The notes under the pieces are model-generated. The model worked only from the letters and a program-made list of their open reading frames with translations. It was not told the origin of the DNA and searched no databases. Shown one piece after another: positions 46,388-57,969 of a stretch of DNA of 64,000 nucleotides. The DNA lies in the NCBI GenBank assembly GCA_021464415.1, contig CM038463.1:5642001-5706000 (forward strand), read 5' to 3'. The DNA is from Lonicera japonica (taxonomy: Eukaryota > Streptophyta > Magnoliopsida > Dipsacales > Caprifoliaceae). Both the position numbers and the translations under genes were made by a program. Each line of letters begins with the position of its first letter. Position 1 is the stretch's first letter.

Positions 46388-49300
46388 ATGGAAGAAATGA
46401 ACATCAGTCAATCCAAAAAGACTTTATTCAGGAGTGCAATGAAAAATGACTGGGGCAAAATTTTGGATATTTGTGGAAAAACCCCCAAGGCTCACACGGT
46501 CCAGATCACAAGGACAGGGGACACTCTGCTACATTTAGCCGTGGCCGATGGCAAAGAAGAAGTGGTCCGCCAACTGGTCGAATTGATAACAAAACCCGAA
46601 AATGAGGCCATTAAGAGCACAGCTTTGGGCATTTCAAATGAGAGGAAAAATACGCCTCTGCATTTAGCGGCGTCACTGGGAAATGTGAAGATGTGCAATT
46701 GCATTGCCAGGGCCGAGCCAGATCTTATCGGGTACCGCAATGTGGATGGTGAGACGCCTTTCTTTTTGGCAGCTCTTCATGGTAAGTTGGATGCTTTTCT
46801 GTCTCTGGATATTATTTGCAAGGAAAAGGGAAGAAATGGGCTCTCCTATGCTAGAAGGAATGATGGGGAGTCTGTTCTTCACACTGCCATACATGGTGAC
46901 TATTTTGGTGAGCAACTAATTGCTTTTACTAGATAAATTAATCCTCCTTTTGTGATTTTGAGCATGTTGGATATATTTGTTGAATTCGTCGAATTGAAAT
47001 GAAATAACTAATACGCAAATTATTGATTTATGGAACAGAGTTGGCATTCAAAATAATACAGCTATATGGAAAACTGGTTGATTATCGGAGCGAAGAAGGA
47101 ATTTCACCTCTCCATCTTCTAGCTAGTAAACCTTCTGCCTTCAAAAGTGGAGGTCAAATGGGATGGTTCGACTGCATCATTTATCATTGTGAGTTCAAAT
47201 ATACATAATTTTGCCTAATTTTGCCTCTTAATATCGTATTAACTATAGAGAAATGTAATTGGGAATTAGGTATATTTGTTGAGGAGATGAAGAAGGAAGC
47301 AAACGAATATCAACAAAAATTATTGCCTTCCATTAGCGGTGAAACAAGTAGCATTCCCAATTGTCCTGAGAATTACACCACCTGCGTCAGCTTCTTTCGA
47401 CTCATCTACCACATATTTCATGTATTAGGTTAGCATTGCAATTAAATATCCATCTTTTCTCTCTGTTTTCTTCATATATATATATATATATATATTCTCA
47501 ATACCAAGAACAGATACACGGGCATTTCATGTGATACCAGAATTCTTTCAACTGCTTGATATAGTTACTAATTAGATAACTGCTTTATTTTTACTTTTTT
47601 CCAGTTTCGGGTAAAAAAGATAAGCAAAATCATAATGATAGTAATAAGCCAACAGATGCTGAAAACCCTGAAGGACAACAAGGACATGCTGAACACAAAG
47701 GTAATTAAATACTCCTAAATTAAGTACTTCATCCAAAAAAAAAATACCTTAGTTGAAAGCGAAATTCTCAAGTTCTAACATGTCAGTCCAATTTAATTCA
47801 AAAAAAAAAATTGCATAGAAAACGAAACAAAAAGTGGAGCTCAAGTGCAAGAACTGTTTCCACCCAACTATCGGACTTGTTATGAAGCCATCAAGCTTCT
47901 CTCTAAGGCTATGCTCGTCATCCTCGGATTTGGTAATATCATATATATATATATATATATATTCGGTTCATGTCATATAAATTACATATTCGGTTCATGT
48001 CATATAAATTAATTTTTAAAATATACGTACCGTGTGCCTCGTATACAGACAAATATTTTTTTTTATAAGTGATTTTATTTGAATTTTGTTGGTTTAATGA
48101 AATAAAAAGGGTCAAGGAGGATAGTGAAGTTGAGAGAGAAAAAGGAAAAACACACAAGGGCCGTACAGATAATGAATGAACTTATAAAGAATACTGTTAT
48201 ATATGAGCACGAGGAAGGTGGAGGAAACCCTCGACCTGGAGTTTTACCGGTACCAAAGGAAGATGAAACGACGCCGTATATACTAGGAGAAGGTGGGTCC
48301 AAGGTTATGGGGCCCAGTGACCTCTTGCCGGAGGGTGTGGCATCTCCACAGCCAACTGATCCAAAAAATCCTGATTCTGAATCTAACCAAAATGGTGGAG
48401 ATATAAACAAGGACAAGGATAGGCAAGGTATAATATTAACAAATTAAGTATATGGAATTTAATGATTATGTTGACAGTCAGTTAATAGTCTTGTACTACA
48501 ATTGTAGTAAGAGGGACGGAAACGAGGACGGTCAAAGATTTGATTCTTAGGCTCCGTTTGATTGCAAAGCAGAAAAGGAAAATAAATTGAATTGGTTTTG
48601 ATGAAAAAGATGGAAAATAAGTTGAGTGATAGAGAAGATATCCTCTTGATTTTTAAATTTTTCCATAAAGAAATTTTCTTTGCTTGTTGGCGAGTAAAAA
48701 TTTTCTACCAAAAATATTGAAGGATGGAAATATATACTCATAAAATGAGTAACCTCTCTCACCTTATTTTCTATCTTTTCACACAAACTAACTAAATTTA
48801 TTTTCCTTTTCCATCTTTACAATCAAACAGAGTCTTACTGTTCAATTTTATATTATTATAATTTGCAATACATTCTTTAATTTATTGGCAGCCGGAACAG
48901 AAGGTCCCATAACGGGAAATACACCGTTACTAATAGCAGCAAAGCATGGGGTGAAGGAGATGGTGGAGAAAATACTTGAAAATTTCCCAGTGGCGATATA
49001 CGACACCAACTTTGATAGGAAGAACATTCTTTTAGTGGCCGTTGAGAATAGACAGCCCCATATTTACCAGCTTTTACTAGATAGGAACATTATGAAAGAC
49101 ACTGTGTTTGGTAAAGTTGATAAAGATGGCAACAGTGCCCTCCACTTGGCTGCTACTCTTGGTAGTCATAGACCTTGGCTTATCCATGGTGCTGCTTTGC
49201 AAATGCAGTGGGAATTCAAGTGGTATGAGGTATGTGTATATATATATATATGTGTGTGTGTGTTTAATTTTATATATATTGATGTCAACTATATATATTT

Positions 49301-50396
49301 GTTAATCATCATCACGTTTCATTTAACTTATTAATATCCTTAACTTTTTACTATCTTAGAGGTGTCGACGAATAATTATATATAGAGATCGATAGAAAGG
49401 TCTCGGATTCAAAAAAGTGATAGTTACTAACTTGAGTGATGAGAATGTGTAGATCTGATAAACAATATTACATCATCTAAAACATTCGGTCACTCTTATT
49501 GAGTTTAAATATTGAGTTGCCTTAGAATTACTCTATTAAAGTAGTCCTCGGCTGGGCCACCCTGTCAAACAGCCAGAAAGTCAATGGAATCCCGTTTTCA
49601 CTTGACTTTTTCTATGCTAGCGATCAACTTATGGAGGTGTGTGTGGTGGTCCGATGGATCTTCATTGACAATAATAATAAACTTCCGTAAAAGCTTTTCA
49701 AATTTCACACAAATGCAACAATTTCCCCTGGGAACTCTGTCAGCGACAAATTTTATTTTTTGCCACCAAAATTCATAAATGAACTTTATGGTTGTAATGC
49801 AGTTTGTCAAGCGTTCTATGCCACCACATTTCTTTGTGCGCTACAACAATAGAGACGAGACCCCAAAGGACGTCTTCACCAGATCACACAGCAACATCGT
49901 CAAAGACGGCGGCAAATGGCTCACAAAAACCTCTGAATCATGCTCTTTGGTGGCGGCCCTAATCGCCACCGTGGCTTTTGCCACCTCGGTCACTGTGCCA
50001 GGTGGCATTGACGAGAAAAAAGGTAGTCCAAACCTCGAAAACGAGCCGGCATTTAACGTGTTTGCCATCTCATCACTGGTCGCACTTTGCGTGTCAGTTA
50101 CTGCGCTGGTAATGTTCTTGGCCATTCTCACTTCGCGTTATCAAGAGAGAGATTTCCGCAATGATTTGCCTAGAAAACTATTAACGGGTTTATCGTCGCT
50201 ATTTATATCAATAGCTACAATGTTGGTCTCATTTTGTGCTGGACATTTTTTTGTCCTTAAAGATAAGTTGAAATATGCTGTGTATCCAGTATATGCAGTC
50301 ACTTGTTTGCCAATAACTTTCTTTGCCATGGCGCAATTTCCACTATACTTTGATCTTATAAGGGCAACATTTAAGAAAGTGCCTCAGCGTAGTTAA
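46388..50396 (+). CDS. Gene B: ankyrin-repeat PGG-domain protein, short C-terminus
   Basis: Eight exons: 46388-46907, 47039-47188, 47270-47428, 47605-47700, 47819-47932, 48110-48427, 48892-49229, 49803-50396. They total 2289 nt (762 residues), with GT-AG introns and phases identical to gene A. The start is [11 protein letters not shown]. Ankyrin repeats flank an acidic, Pro-rich linker. PGG lies at about 631-633, followed by the same helices as in gene A. Two differences stand out. Only one VS-K-rich mini-exon is present where gene A has two. The protein stops at VPQRS, where base changes turn the gene A codon pair AGA TTC into AGT TAA, removing the cytosolic tail of about 70 residues. Introns 1 and 2 are 131 and 81 bp, against about 860-880 bp in gene A. 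As in gene A, the function is inferred from family members only. Confidence 0.92.
48550..48834. mobile_element. Tourist-like MITE in gene B intron 6 (285 bp), TSD TTA
   Basis: It starts GGCTCCGTTTGATTGCAAAG. The right end, read on the minus strand, starts GACTCTGTTTGATTGTAAAG. TTA flanks both sides (48547-48549 and 48835-48837). The pairing continues for about 80 bp. The TTA duplication and GGCTCCGTTTG ends fit PIF/Harbinger-derived MITEs. Confidence 0.85.
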
Positions 50397-50935
50397 AATT
50401 TGGTACCACTTTCTTCTGAAGAAACTACAGTAGATTCATGGCTTATAGCTTAAGTCGTAAAAACACCTCCTTATACTAGAAAAGAGCTATCTGGTTCGAA
50501 TCTGCAAACCATCGTCCCCATCCCCTCAACTTGAATCCCAGGTCTATCCGACTAACTAAAGGTTTCTCACTTTAAATTTATCTCCCCTCTGTAATGTGAC
50601 AATAATGGGTAGTGGCCCCTTATATTTTTCTCTTTGCCCTCTCGGTTTACCTTTGTGGTGTCATCAATGTTATGTGACCTTTGTGTTGTATTGGAAACAA
50701 GTACAATTTATTTACTTGTGGCTTGTGTGAACATTAAACTAGCTAGCACTTGTAACTTTTAGAGTGAATGAATTCCATCTTTTAATTATTTCTTTTACCT
50801 TTTTACAGCATTTACTTTATAGACATCATTGCCGAAAAAACAGTGGATTAAGGGAAAACCATCTCCGTTTGCACTTAATTCAGCTAATATTAGTCATCTT
50901 CCTTCCCTCTCTTTTAAGCAAAAAGTGTTTACATA
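50397..50935. other. 3' flank of gene B, no further gene
   Basis: The first 40 bp still resemble the gene A tail-coding sequence, now untranslated. Nothing else was recognised. Confidence 0.5.
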
Positions 50936-51049
50936 TATATATATACAGCTCCTTTCTCATACGCACAACTTTGTACACATTTGTATAAAAGTAAGGGCTG
51001 GTCCACTTGATTAATAATGGAGCTGGACTTTCACTACACCAGATTTCGC

Positions 51050-51170
51050 TATTTGGCTCGTAAATTTGGAACGATTTGAATCCGTGCCAAATATAATTTC
51101 ATATTGTCACCCTTGGCGGGGTTTAACCGTTCCATATTTGGCACGGATTGTAAGCGTTCCAGATCTATAC
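51050..51170. repeat. Left subterminal repeats of the CACTA element
   Basis: CCGTGCCAAATA, AACCGTTCCATATTTGGCAC and GCGTTCCAGAT lie in both orientations. Such repeats bind the accessory transposase in characterised CACTA elements. Confidence 0.7.
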
Positions 51171-52389
51171 CGAGTTGATTTCCCTTCCCACAGTCGTTGA
51201 CCATTTTTTTCAACTGCTCCCTCCCATTTTTTTGGAGAATCCCGCCCAAGTATTTCAAAATATCTTCCCGAATTTTGTTTGAATCATTCCAATTTAAAGT
51301 AAAAAAATTCCATTTTTTTAAAAATGTTAATTTTTAGTAAACATTATTATAATAAGACATTTAGCTTAATATAATATATTATTAATTTATGTTTCGTATT
51401 TTTTTTTGCACTTAAAAATAATTATTATATTTTTTTTAATTTATAAAATACATCTACAATCTTTTTTTTATATATTTCAAAACATGATATTTGTTTTCTA
51501 CAAGTGATGTATATTACCAATTTGGTTTTTTTTTTTAAATTGTCTTAGGAAAAAATTAGCTTTTCTTAATTTAAAAATATGTACAAATTAAAAATGAGAT
51601 TACAACTTACATAGATGGGTTTTTTTTAACCAATGATACGATAGATCGAGATGGTCCTTCTTCTATCTTTTCTTTTATAAGAACAAGATGATTTCATTTA
51701 TGCCAACAATAGATAGTGTTAATTGGTATTTTGTAATTAAATTAAATATAAAGTAAAAGTTCCATGGGAACCTTAAAACCTTTTTTAAAATAAAAATATT
51801 TTTTTATACCAGCGATTGATAGATCTAGTAGTTCGAGAACGGTGATAAGCCTGACGATACTCAAACCTGAAGGTACTAGGTGAATACTCATATTTTTAAC
51901 CAACAATGATCTCAACCTATTAATTAAACCTTGTCACATAACACTATAGTGTATTAAAATTTAGCAGGTATGAAAGATTATCAAGTATAACATTTCACAT
52001 GAGTTAGCTAGGTATGTTACACTCATCATACCCGAAAAAATAAAACGTCTAATTTTATCTATACAATAAATTAAGGCTCTTAATTTGAAGCAATTAACGT
52101 ATATCGTATTTAGATTTGTGAAAAACAATATACAACACCACAAAATGACACGAACAAATAAGAAGTTATAAATTAACATGTTGATCAGTTTTATCCGTGT
52201 CTGGTCACATGAGTGGTAACTTAATAAAACACAATATCGAACCAGTATAAATAAATATTTGTTATTCTTGACATGTTTATATGTATATATTTCCAATATA
52301 TGCATAATATAACTTGCTTACACACTCACTCATATTTGATACAGTATAACTTGTTTACGATTGGAGTAATTAGTTTATAGAACAATTTA

Positions 52390-52610
52390 ATTTTTTGATT
52401 AATTTATCTTTTTACATGATTCTTTGATATATAATAATGATCTAATATAACAGATGGATTGATGAATTGACGAGGGATTTAACAAAGAAGTTTTACACCC
52501 CTCAATAATTTTTTATCAACTTCATAATTCATTAATCTATTTGTTAGATTATATTATTATTATGTATCAAAGAGTATGTAAAAAATTGAATTAATCAGAT
52601 ATGCAAAAAA
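52390..52610. mobile_element. Foldback MITE inside the CACTA element
   Basis: The left arm (TTTTTACATGATTCTTTGAT, TAATAATGATCTAATATAAC, GATTGATGAATT) and the right arm (on the minus strand TTTTTTACATACTCTTTGAT, TAATAATATAATCTAAC, GATTAATGAATT) pair over about 80 bp. Boundaries are approximate. Confidence 0.65.
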
Positions 52611-52837
52611 CCCCTCATCATAATCACATTATATATCAAATTATGAGCTGCATAAAATTTAAGTAAAACTAAGCGTGCTGATTAAATGGTTACAAATATC
52701 TAATTAATGTGAAACTTTGTGTGGTTGATAAAGACAATAAAGATAGCTAATCCAACAGTGCAATTGATAAATTATAAATTTGACAAAAAGTTATACGTGG
52801 GTGTAAAATAATTTAATCTTACACTTCATTGACACTT

Positions 52838-52855
52838 GTTGGACACGTGTCCAAC
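52838..52855. repeat. 18-bp palindrome with G-box core
   Basis: GTTGGACACGTGTCCAAC is a perfect inverted repeat around CACGTG. Confidence 0.8.
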
Positions 52856-53099
52856 ACCTATTTTCACTTGTCCATGATTTAATATATAAATTATGTTTAT
52901 GGCACGTGTTCGACACTTCTTGGTCACTCTAAGTGTCATATATTTTTGTTATATTGCAATATAACTTTATTTTATTTTGCAAAATAAACGTAGTTTTTAT
53001 ATATCCTCGGCATGTTCGTATCCTAATTTTTTTTAAGATTTGACGTGTTGACTTGTTTGTATACTAATTTTTTAATATTTGACATGTCGATATGTTTGT

Positions 53100-56000
53100 G
53101 TCATAGTAGTAGTTGCTAAGAATATTAGAATTATATATATGTTGCTTTGCTTTGCTTTGCTGCAACTGCAATGTATCTGTACATATACACTTGAGATGAC
53201 CTGTGCCTATAACACTTCCTATGTTTATTTGGGCGTACAATATTTTTCAAATTTGGGTACAACAAATTAACTGGCTATACAATTGAAAAATATGTTTAAT
53301 AATTAAACAAAATCAATTTTATTTAAATATATTTGTGTGGGATTGTGAGTTGATAGATATCATTTTAGGGGATAACATTAGACTATCTCTGCTTTGATGA
53401 AAAATAAGGGGGCTTGATCGAAATTTACCAAAAAAGTTTAGCTACTAAATTTGGCTGAACATGCATGTCTATTGATGAAAGCACATGAGATTATATCTGA
53501 CACGCAACTCATGAAGGGTGAACAATTGCATATGCTTTATTTTATGTACATTATGTACTAAACACATCGATCGATGAGTTAAATAGCTACATAAAATTAT
53601 TATATAATTTTTTTTGTTCCTAAAATTATTATAAAATAATGTTAAAGACAGATTTAAACTCAAAACTTGTTTGTGTATTTTCATGCAATGCTGCTGCTGT
53701 GTATTTTCATATATTGCTGTTAAGTGGCTGCTTTGGTAACGCACTTGGCTTCTGCGGTAACGCACTGGGCAAAAGGTACTTATCTCTCTCCCTCCCCCTC
53801 CCTCTCTCTTTATAGATAAATACACACCTTCCATCTTCTTTACAGTAAGTATACTTTTGGCTTGCAGGTATGAGTATACTTTTCATTACTCACATGGTCA
53901 CCTTGAATTGGTAAGTTTACTAACGAAAATCTTTAAAGCTAGGGGGTTTAAAATTGAGAATATAAATTTCTGTGCTTAAACTTGAGGAATTATTAATGTT
54001 TATGTTTGGCTTCCTTTATTAGTCACACTATGTATAAAGAAACTTTTGAACTTTATGTTTGATTAGGTGTTTAGGCGTTTAGTTGATCTGGTTTATGATT
54101 TCCATCAAGTTTATACTTATATTAACCGAGCATTATCAGTACGCAATGGAAGACTTTGTTCCTAGTAATATTTGGAACTTGTAAAGCAAATTTACGTGTG
54201 AGGACCAAGGAATTGAACTTTTTGGTATATACATATACAATGTAATGTAACTATTCTAATTGCGGTTTCCACAATTGCACCTGTTTGACTTTTATATGCA
54301 CTAGCAGTTACATATATTGGTTGGATTCTAGTTCTGTAGTTTAGATATTGTAGTTATGCCAATGATTATAGTACCATTCCATTCAGCATGACAGGAACAC
54401 AGAATTGTGTCAATAAGGACTATTTGCTAGCACGTAACAATTTGCAAAATTCTTGAAATAAATTCAATTCATTCTACCCAGACTAGTGTTTTCCAGAATT
54501 TCAAGGTCAACTTCTGACATGTATAACTTTCTCATACCAAATCCAAATTGAGATCATGACCTATGGATAGAAATGTATTGAAGTCTACTTTCATTTGAAA
54601 GTGGTTTTAGAAAAAAATTCCAAGTATTCTAAGAGTTATGACAAAAATAGCGAGTGCTGTCCAGAAAATCCCACCTGAATTTGTGTCAATTTTGACAAAA
54701 AAAACTGTATCAATTGGCACACATCTAGATGTTATACCATACATTTCTGGAAAGGTCTATGTGTCTAGATTCTAATGCAATTTACAGTGCACCAAACCGA
54801 GTTTCCTACAATTAGTTATCACAATTTTGGTATAGTTGCGCCAATCTGCCTGTATATGTACAATTCTAGGATTTTCAACAAGTTTTTCCACCCAAATCAT
54901 AAATAAAAACCTTAGAGCAGCAGCCAACATCAAATTAATCATGTTTAGCATGTTTACATGAACTAGAAGTCATTGAAATCAAGCAAAACAAACTCTACCT
55001 TAGACACAAACACACCTCCCTTTGTACACATGAACATATTTTTTCTACTTGCATAGTTTCTTGATTTTTAATTCATACAAATAATGTTGTAATCAAGAAC
55101 ACATAAGAAAAGCTTACCCTCGGATTCTCTTATTTTTCTCCTAACTCTTTTTTTATGATCTTTCTCGGTCTATCTCTCTCTCACACACACAACAAATGGA
55201 TACTCTTATAACATTGTTTTCTCTCAACAAAAACTTAATCTAATTTAGTAGTACTAATATATTGTTCTATAATATTGTTAAGTGATTAACATTGTGATTT
55301 TTTTTATGTGATATTCTGATGCGTTAATTTTTTTGTATGTATATATTTTCCCAATATTTTTTGTATGGTTCAAGATAATAGTCAAACGTTAAAGTGAGAC
55401 TATCTATTTAAAGTAAAGGAGTAATTTTTTTTGGGGTGTTCAAAATTTATGGACTTTAAATTTGGAACAAAGGGAATCTAGATAAATAGGAATTCAATTC
55501 ATTCTTTTTATTCACTTGTCATTATTGAGTTAGAATTTGATTTGGTATTTTCGATTGATTTATTTTTTAATTCTGATTTTTTTTATTTTTCTAATATAAA
55601 GTTTAAATTATTTTTAGTGAGATTTGTGAATTGTCCAATACCTTTACAGATAAAGACAAACTCACAAGAGGAAGTCACACATTGATGCTATTATGTTGTG
55701 AGGTACAATTAATACTATGCACGGCTATTTTTTTTTAAATTTGTCTTGTAGATTTATAAAGTTGTTGACTTCATGTAAATAGTCATGAGGCCACTTAGAA
55801 TCAAGAATTTGTGGAATGGGGATTATGTCATTTTTGCTATCTAAGAATATACTCCAAAAAATTGTCTAAATATAATTGTGATGTGAATTTGTTTCTGCTC
55901 AGAGTTGAGTATAAACAACAAGCTGCTTTTATTTTACTTTAATTGATATTGTTCTATAAGAATTGTTAACTTATAATATTCTATACATTATATTTTATTG

Positions 56001-56370
56001 AAGGAATTTTCGGAGGTGAAGGATAGGCAAGAAGCATCTTTTTGAACAAAGCTAATGATGCGTGGAAGAAATTCAAATCGAATCTAAGAGTGAAATTTGT
56101 GGACGACGATGTTAGTAAATGGGAGTAGTTAAACCTTTAGGGTTTTGCACATTGTAATAGTAAATTTAACTTGTATCTACATTAACATCAATGTTTTGTG
56201 CATTGTAGTATTACTAATTACAATAGTTATGTGAATTAGATTGTCATTTTTAATTGAAATATATATGGTGATGTTAATTTTGATTATATTGTGAATTTTT
56301 ATTTAAGATTTGATGGTGTGTAATAGGTGAAAAAAAATATGGCTAGATAAAAAAATATGCTGCCAAAATG
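53100..56370. other. CACTA interior, no coding region recognised
   Basis: AT-rich DNA of unknown origin. The 54360-55010 segment has a more even base composition and may be acquired repeat or LTR sequence, but no boundaries were found. Confidence 0.4.
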
Positions 56371-56379
56371 TTGTATTAT

Positions 56380-56740
56380 CAAACTCACGGTTTTGGCACG
56401 GCTAAAAACCGTTCCAAATTGGTGCTAATTGTCGACATATCTGCCTGACATGCGACAAATACAATGCTTACACGTGGCCAAATAAAAAAATGACATGTGT
56501 TAGATGAATAAGAAAATGAAAAAAGAAAGAAAAGAGTTTGGCACGGAATTGGAAGTGCTTGGAGCCGTTCCAAAACAGTTTCAGATTTGGTGAAAATCGG
56601 GTACGGTTTGACCAAAATACAGCTCGGAATTAGAATGGTATGGAGCCGTTCCAAAAAAAACCACACCTGTTTTAGGCACGGTTTTAAACCATTCCAGATG
56701 CTTTCAGGCACGGTTCAAAACCGTTCATGTTTGCCATTTC
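56380..56740. repeat. Right subterminal repeats of the CACTA element
   Basis: Repeated copies of GGCACGG, AACCGTTCCA and GGAGCCGTTCCAAAA, matching motifs of the left end. Confidence 0.75.
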
Positions 56741-57169
56741 TGGTGTAGTGTTTGCGTAACAAAGAGAGTTTGCATTTTAATTAAAAAAAAACAAACAATA
56801 GAGCTTGTCTTTCTCTACAGATTGCCTTCCATTTGTTCTCTCTACGGTTTCTATCTCTTTCTCTCTTTACAGACCTCCGTTATCGTCCACAATTAATCAC
56901 TTTCTCTCTCTGTTAAGCAAAGTCCAGCTCCGTTATTAATCAAGTGGCCCAGCCCTTACTTTTCCACAAATGCGTACGAAGATGTACGTATGAGAAAAGA
57001 GCTATATACTAGTTTATGAGAATGTGCATTGCATGTGGCCAATTGTCAATATAGTTGCGTATTGTTGTATTATAGAACTAAATTAATAATAATCAATTGA
57101 AAGTGTATACAATGAATATTCATATTAAAAAATAAAATAATGTAGTTGGAATTACTGATGGAAGAAGAA

Positions 57170-57962
57170 TTATATGACATATTTAAAGAGGTAATAACAA
57201 AAGCAAGACTTCTTTCTAAACAACATTGTTTGTCTAGGAGTCTTCATTGTTGATAGTTTCTGAATTAATCAGTACTTTTGTTACGGACATTGATGTTCCT
57301 CGAGTTGGGCTACATATAGTTGGCCGTGAGAGAATATTGGTTGAGGCACGTAAATGCCAACATGAGGTATTGTTTGTCCCTATGACTTACTAATCGTCAT
57401 GGCGAAACAAAGTCGTATTGGAAATTGCTTCCTTTTGAATTGGAAAGGGCATCTCTTGTTTTCAGCTGGGTAAAGCAGTATTCACAGAAGCAGAACTTGG
57501 TGTCTAGCAAATTGTCCAACCGTTATTTCTGCTTGAATGACATTGTCCTTAAAATTCTTACAAATAATTTTTGTTCCATTGCATAAGTCGTTTGATGCAT
57601 CCAAATTCCTTAGCAATATAATTGGGCAATTTATTTTTAATACCAATTTACGAGGCGGTAGGTCATTTGGAGTCAAATGATTTGAAAAATTCCATCGGAC
57701 AGTAGTTATGTGTGTCATGCATAGCTTCATCAAAACTATGTGTGGCCAGTATTGCACTATTTGTCATATATTTGGTTGAGGATACATTTTGTTGTAGCAA
57801 GAGAAAGATAGAATCTATGAGATCTCGAATGGACATATCGTCATTCTTGTATTTGATGACCAATTCTTTTGAAATGACAATAATATCTTCACTGTTTGTT
57901 GGCTCATTTCCATTCCTAACTCGAAGCAAGAAATCGTTGTATTGATTTGACCTTGCCCTCAT
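57170..57962 (-). pseudogene. Helitron PIF1-like helicase fragment
   Basis: On the minus strand the frames at 57663-57962 and 57482-57757 show the C-terminal part of a plant Helitron helicase: SFDEAMHDTHNYCPMEFFKS, then LPPRKLVLKINCPIILLRNL, then LCNGTKIICKNF and the AEITVGQFARHQV region. In broken frames further down come a QFPIRL, SKSQGQT and GQLYVA equivalent (about 57440-57300). Frameshifts and stops are present, and the Rep domain and Helitron ends were not found. Confidence 0.8.
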
Positions 57963-57969
57963 ATTTTTG

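Larger units (their letters stand above)
51032..56750. mobile_element. CACTA (EnSpm-type) transposon, non-autonomous, 5.7 kb
   Basis: The ends are CACTACACCAGA on the left and, on the minus strand of the right end, CACTACACCAGAAA. TTT flanks both sides (51029-51031 and 56751-56753), the 3-bp duplication typical of CACTA elements. Subterminal repeats related to GGCACGGTTTAAACCGTTCC lie at both ends. No transposase domain was recognised inside, so it would need a transposase in trans. Confidence 0.9.
50936..57010. mobile_element. Foldback element split by a CACTA transposon
   Basis: The arm at about 50945-51031 (CTCATACG, AAGTAAGGGCTGG, CCACTTGATTAATAA, GGAGCTGGACTTT) is the inverse of 56929-57006. 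The CACTA element inserted right at the end of the left arm. Removing it leaves an element of roughly 350 bp. The target duplication of the foldback element was not resolved. Confidence 0.7.
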
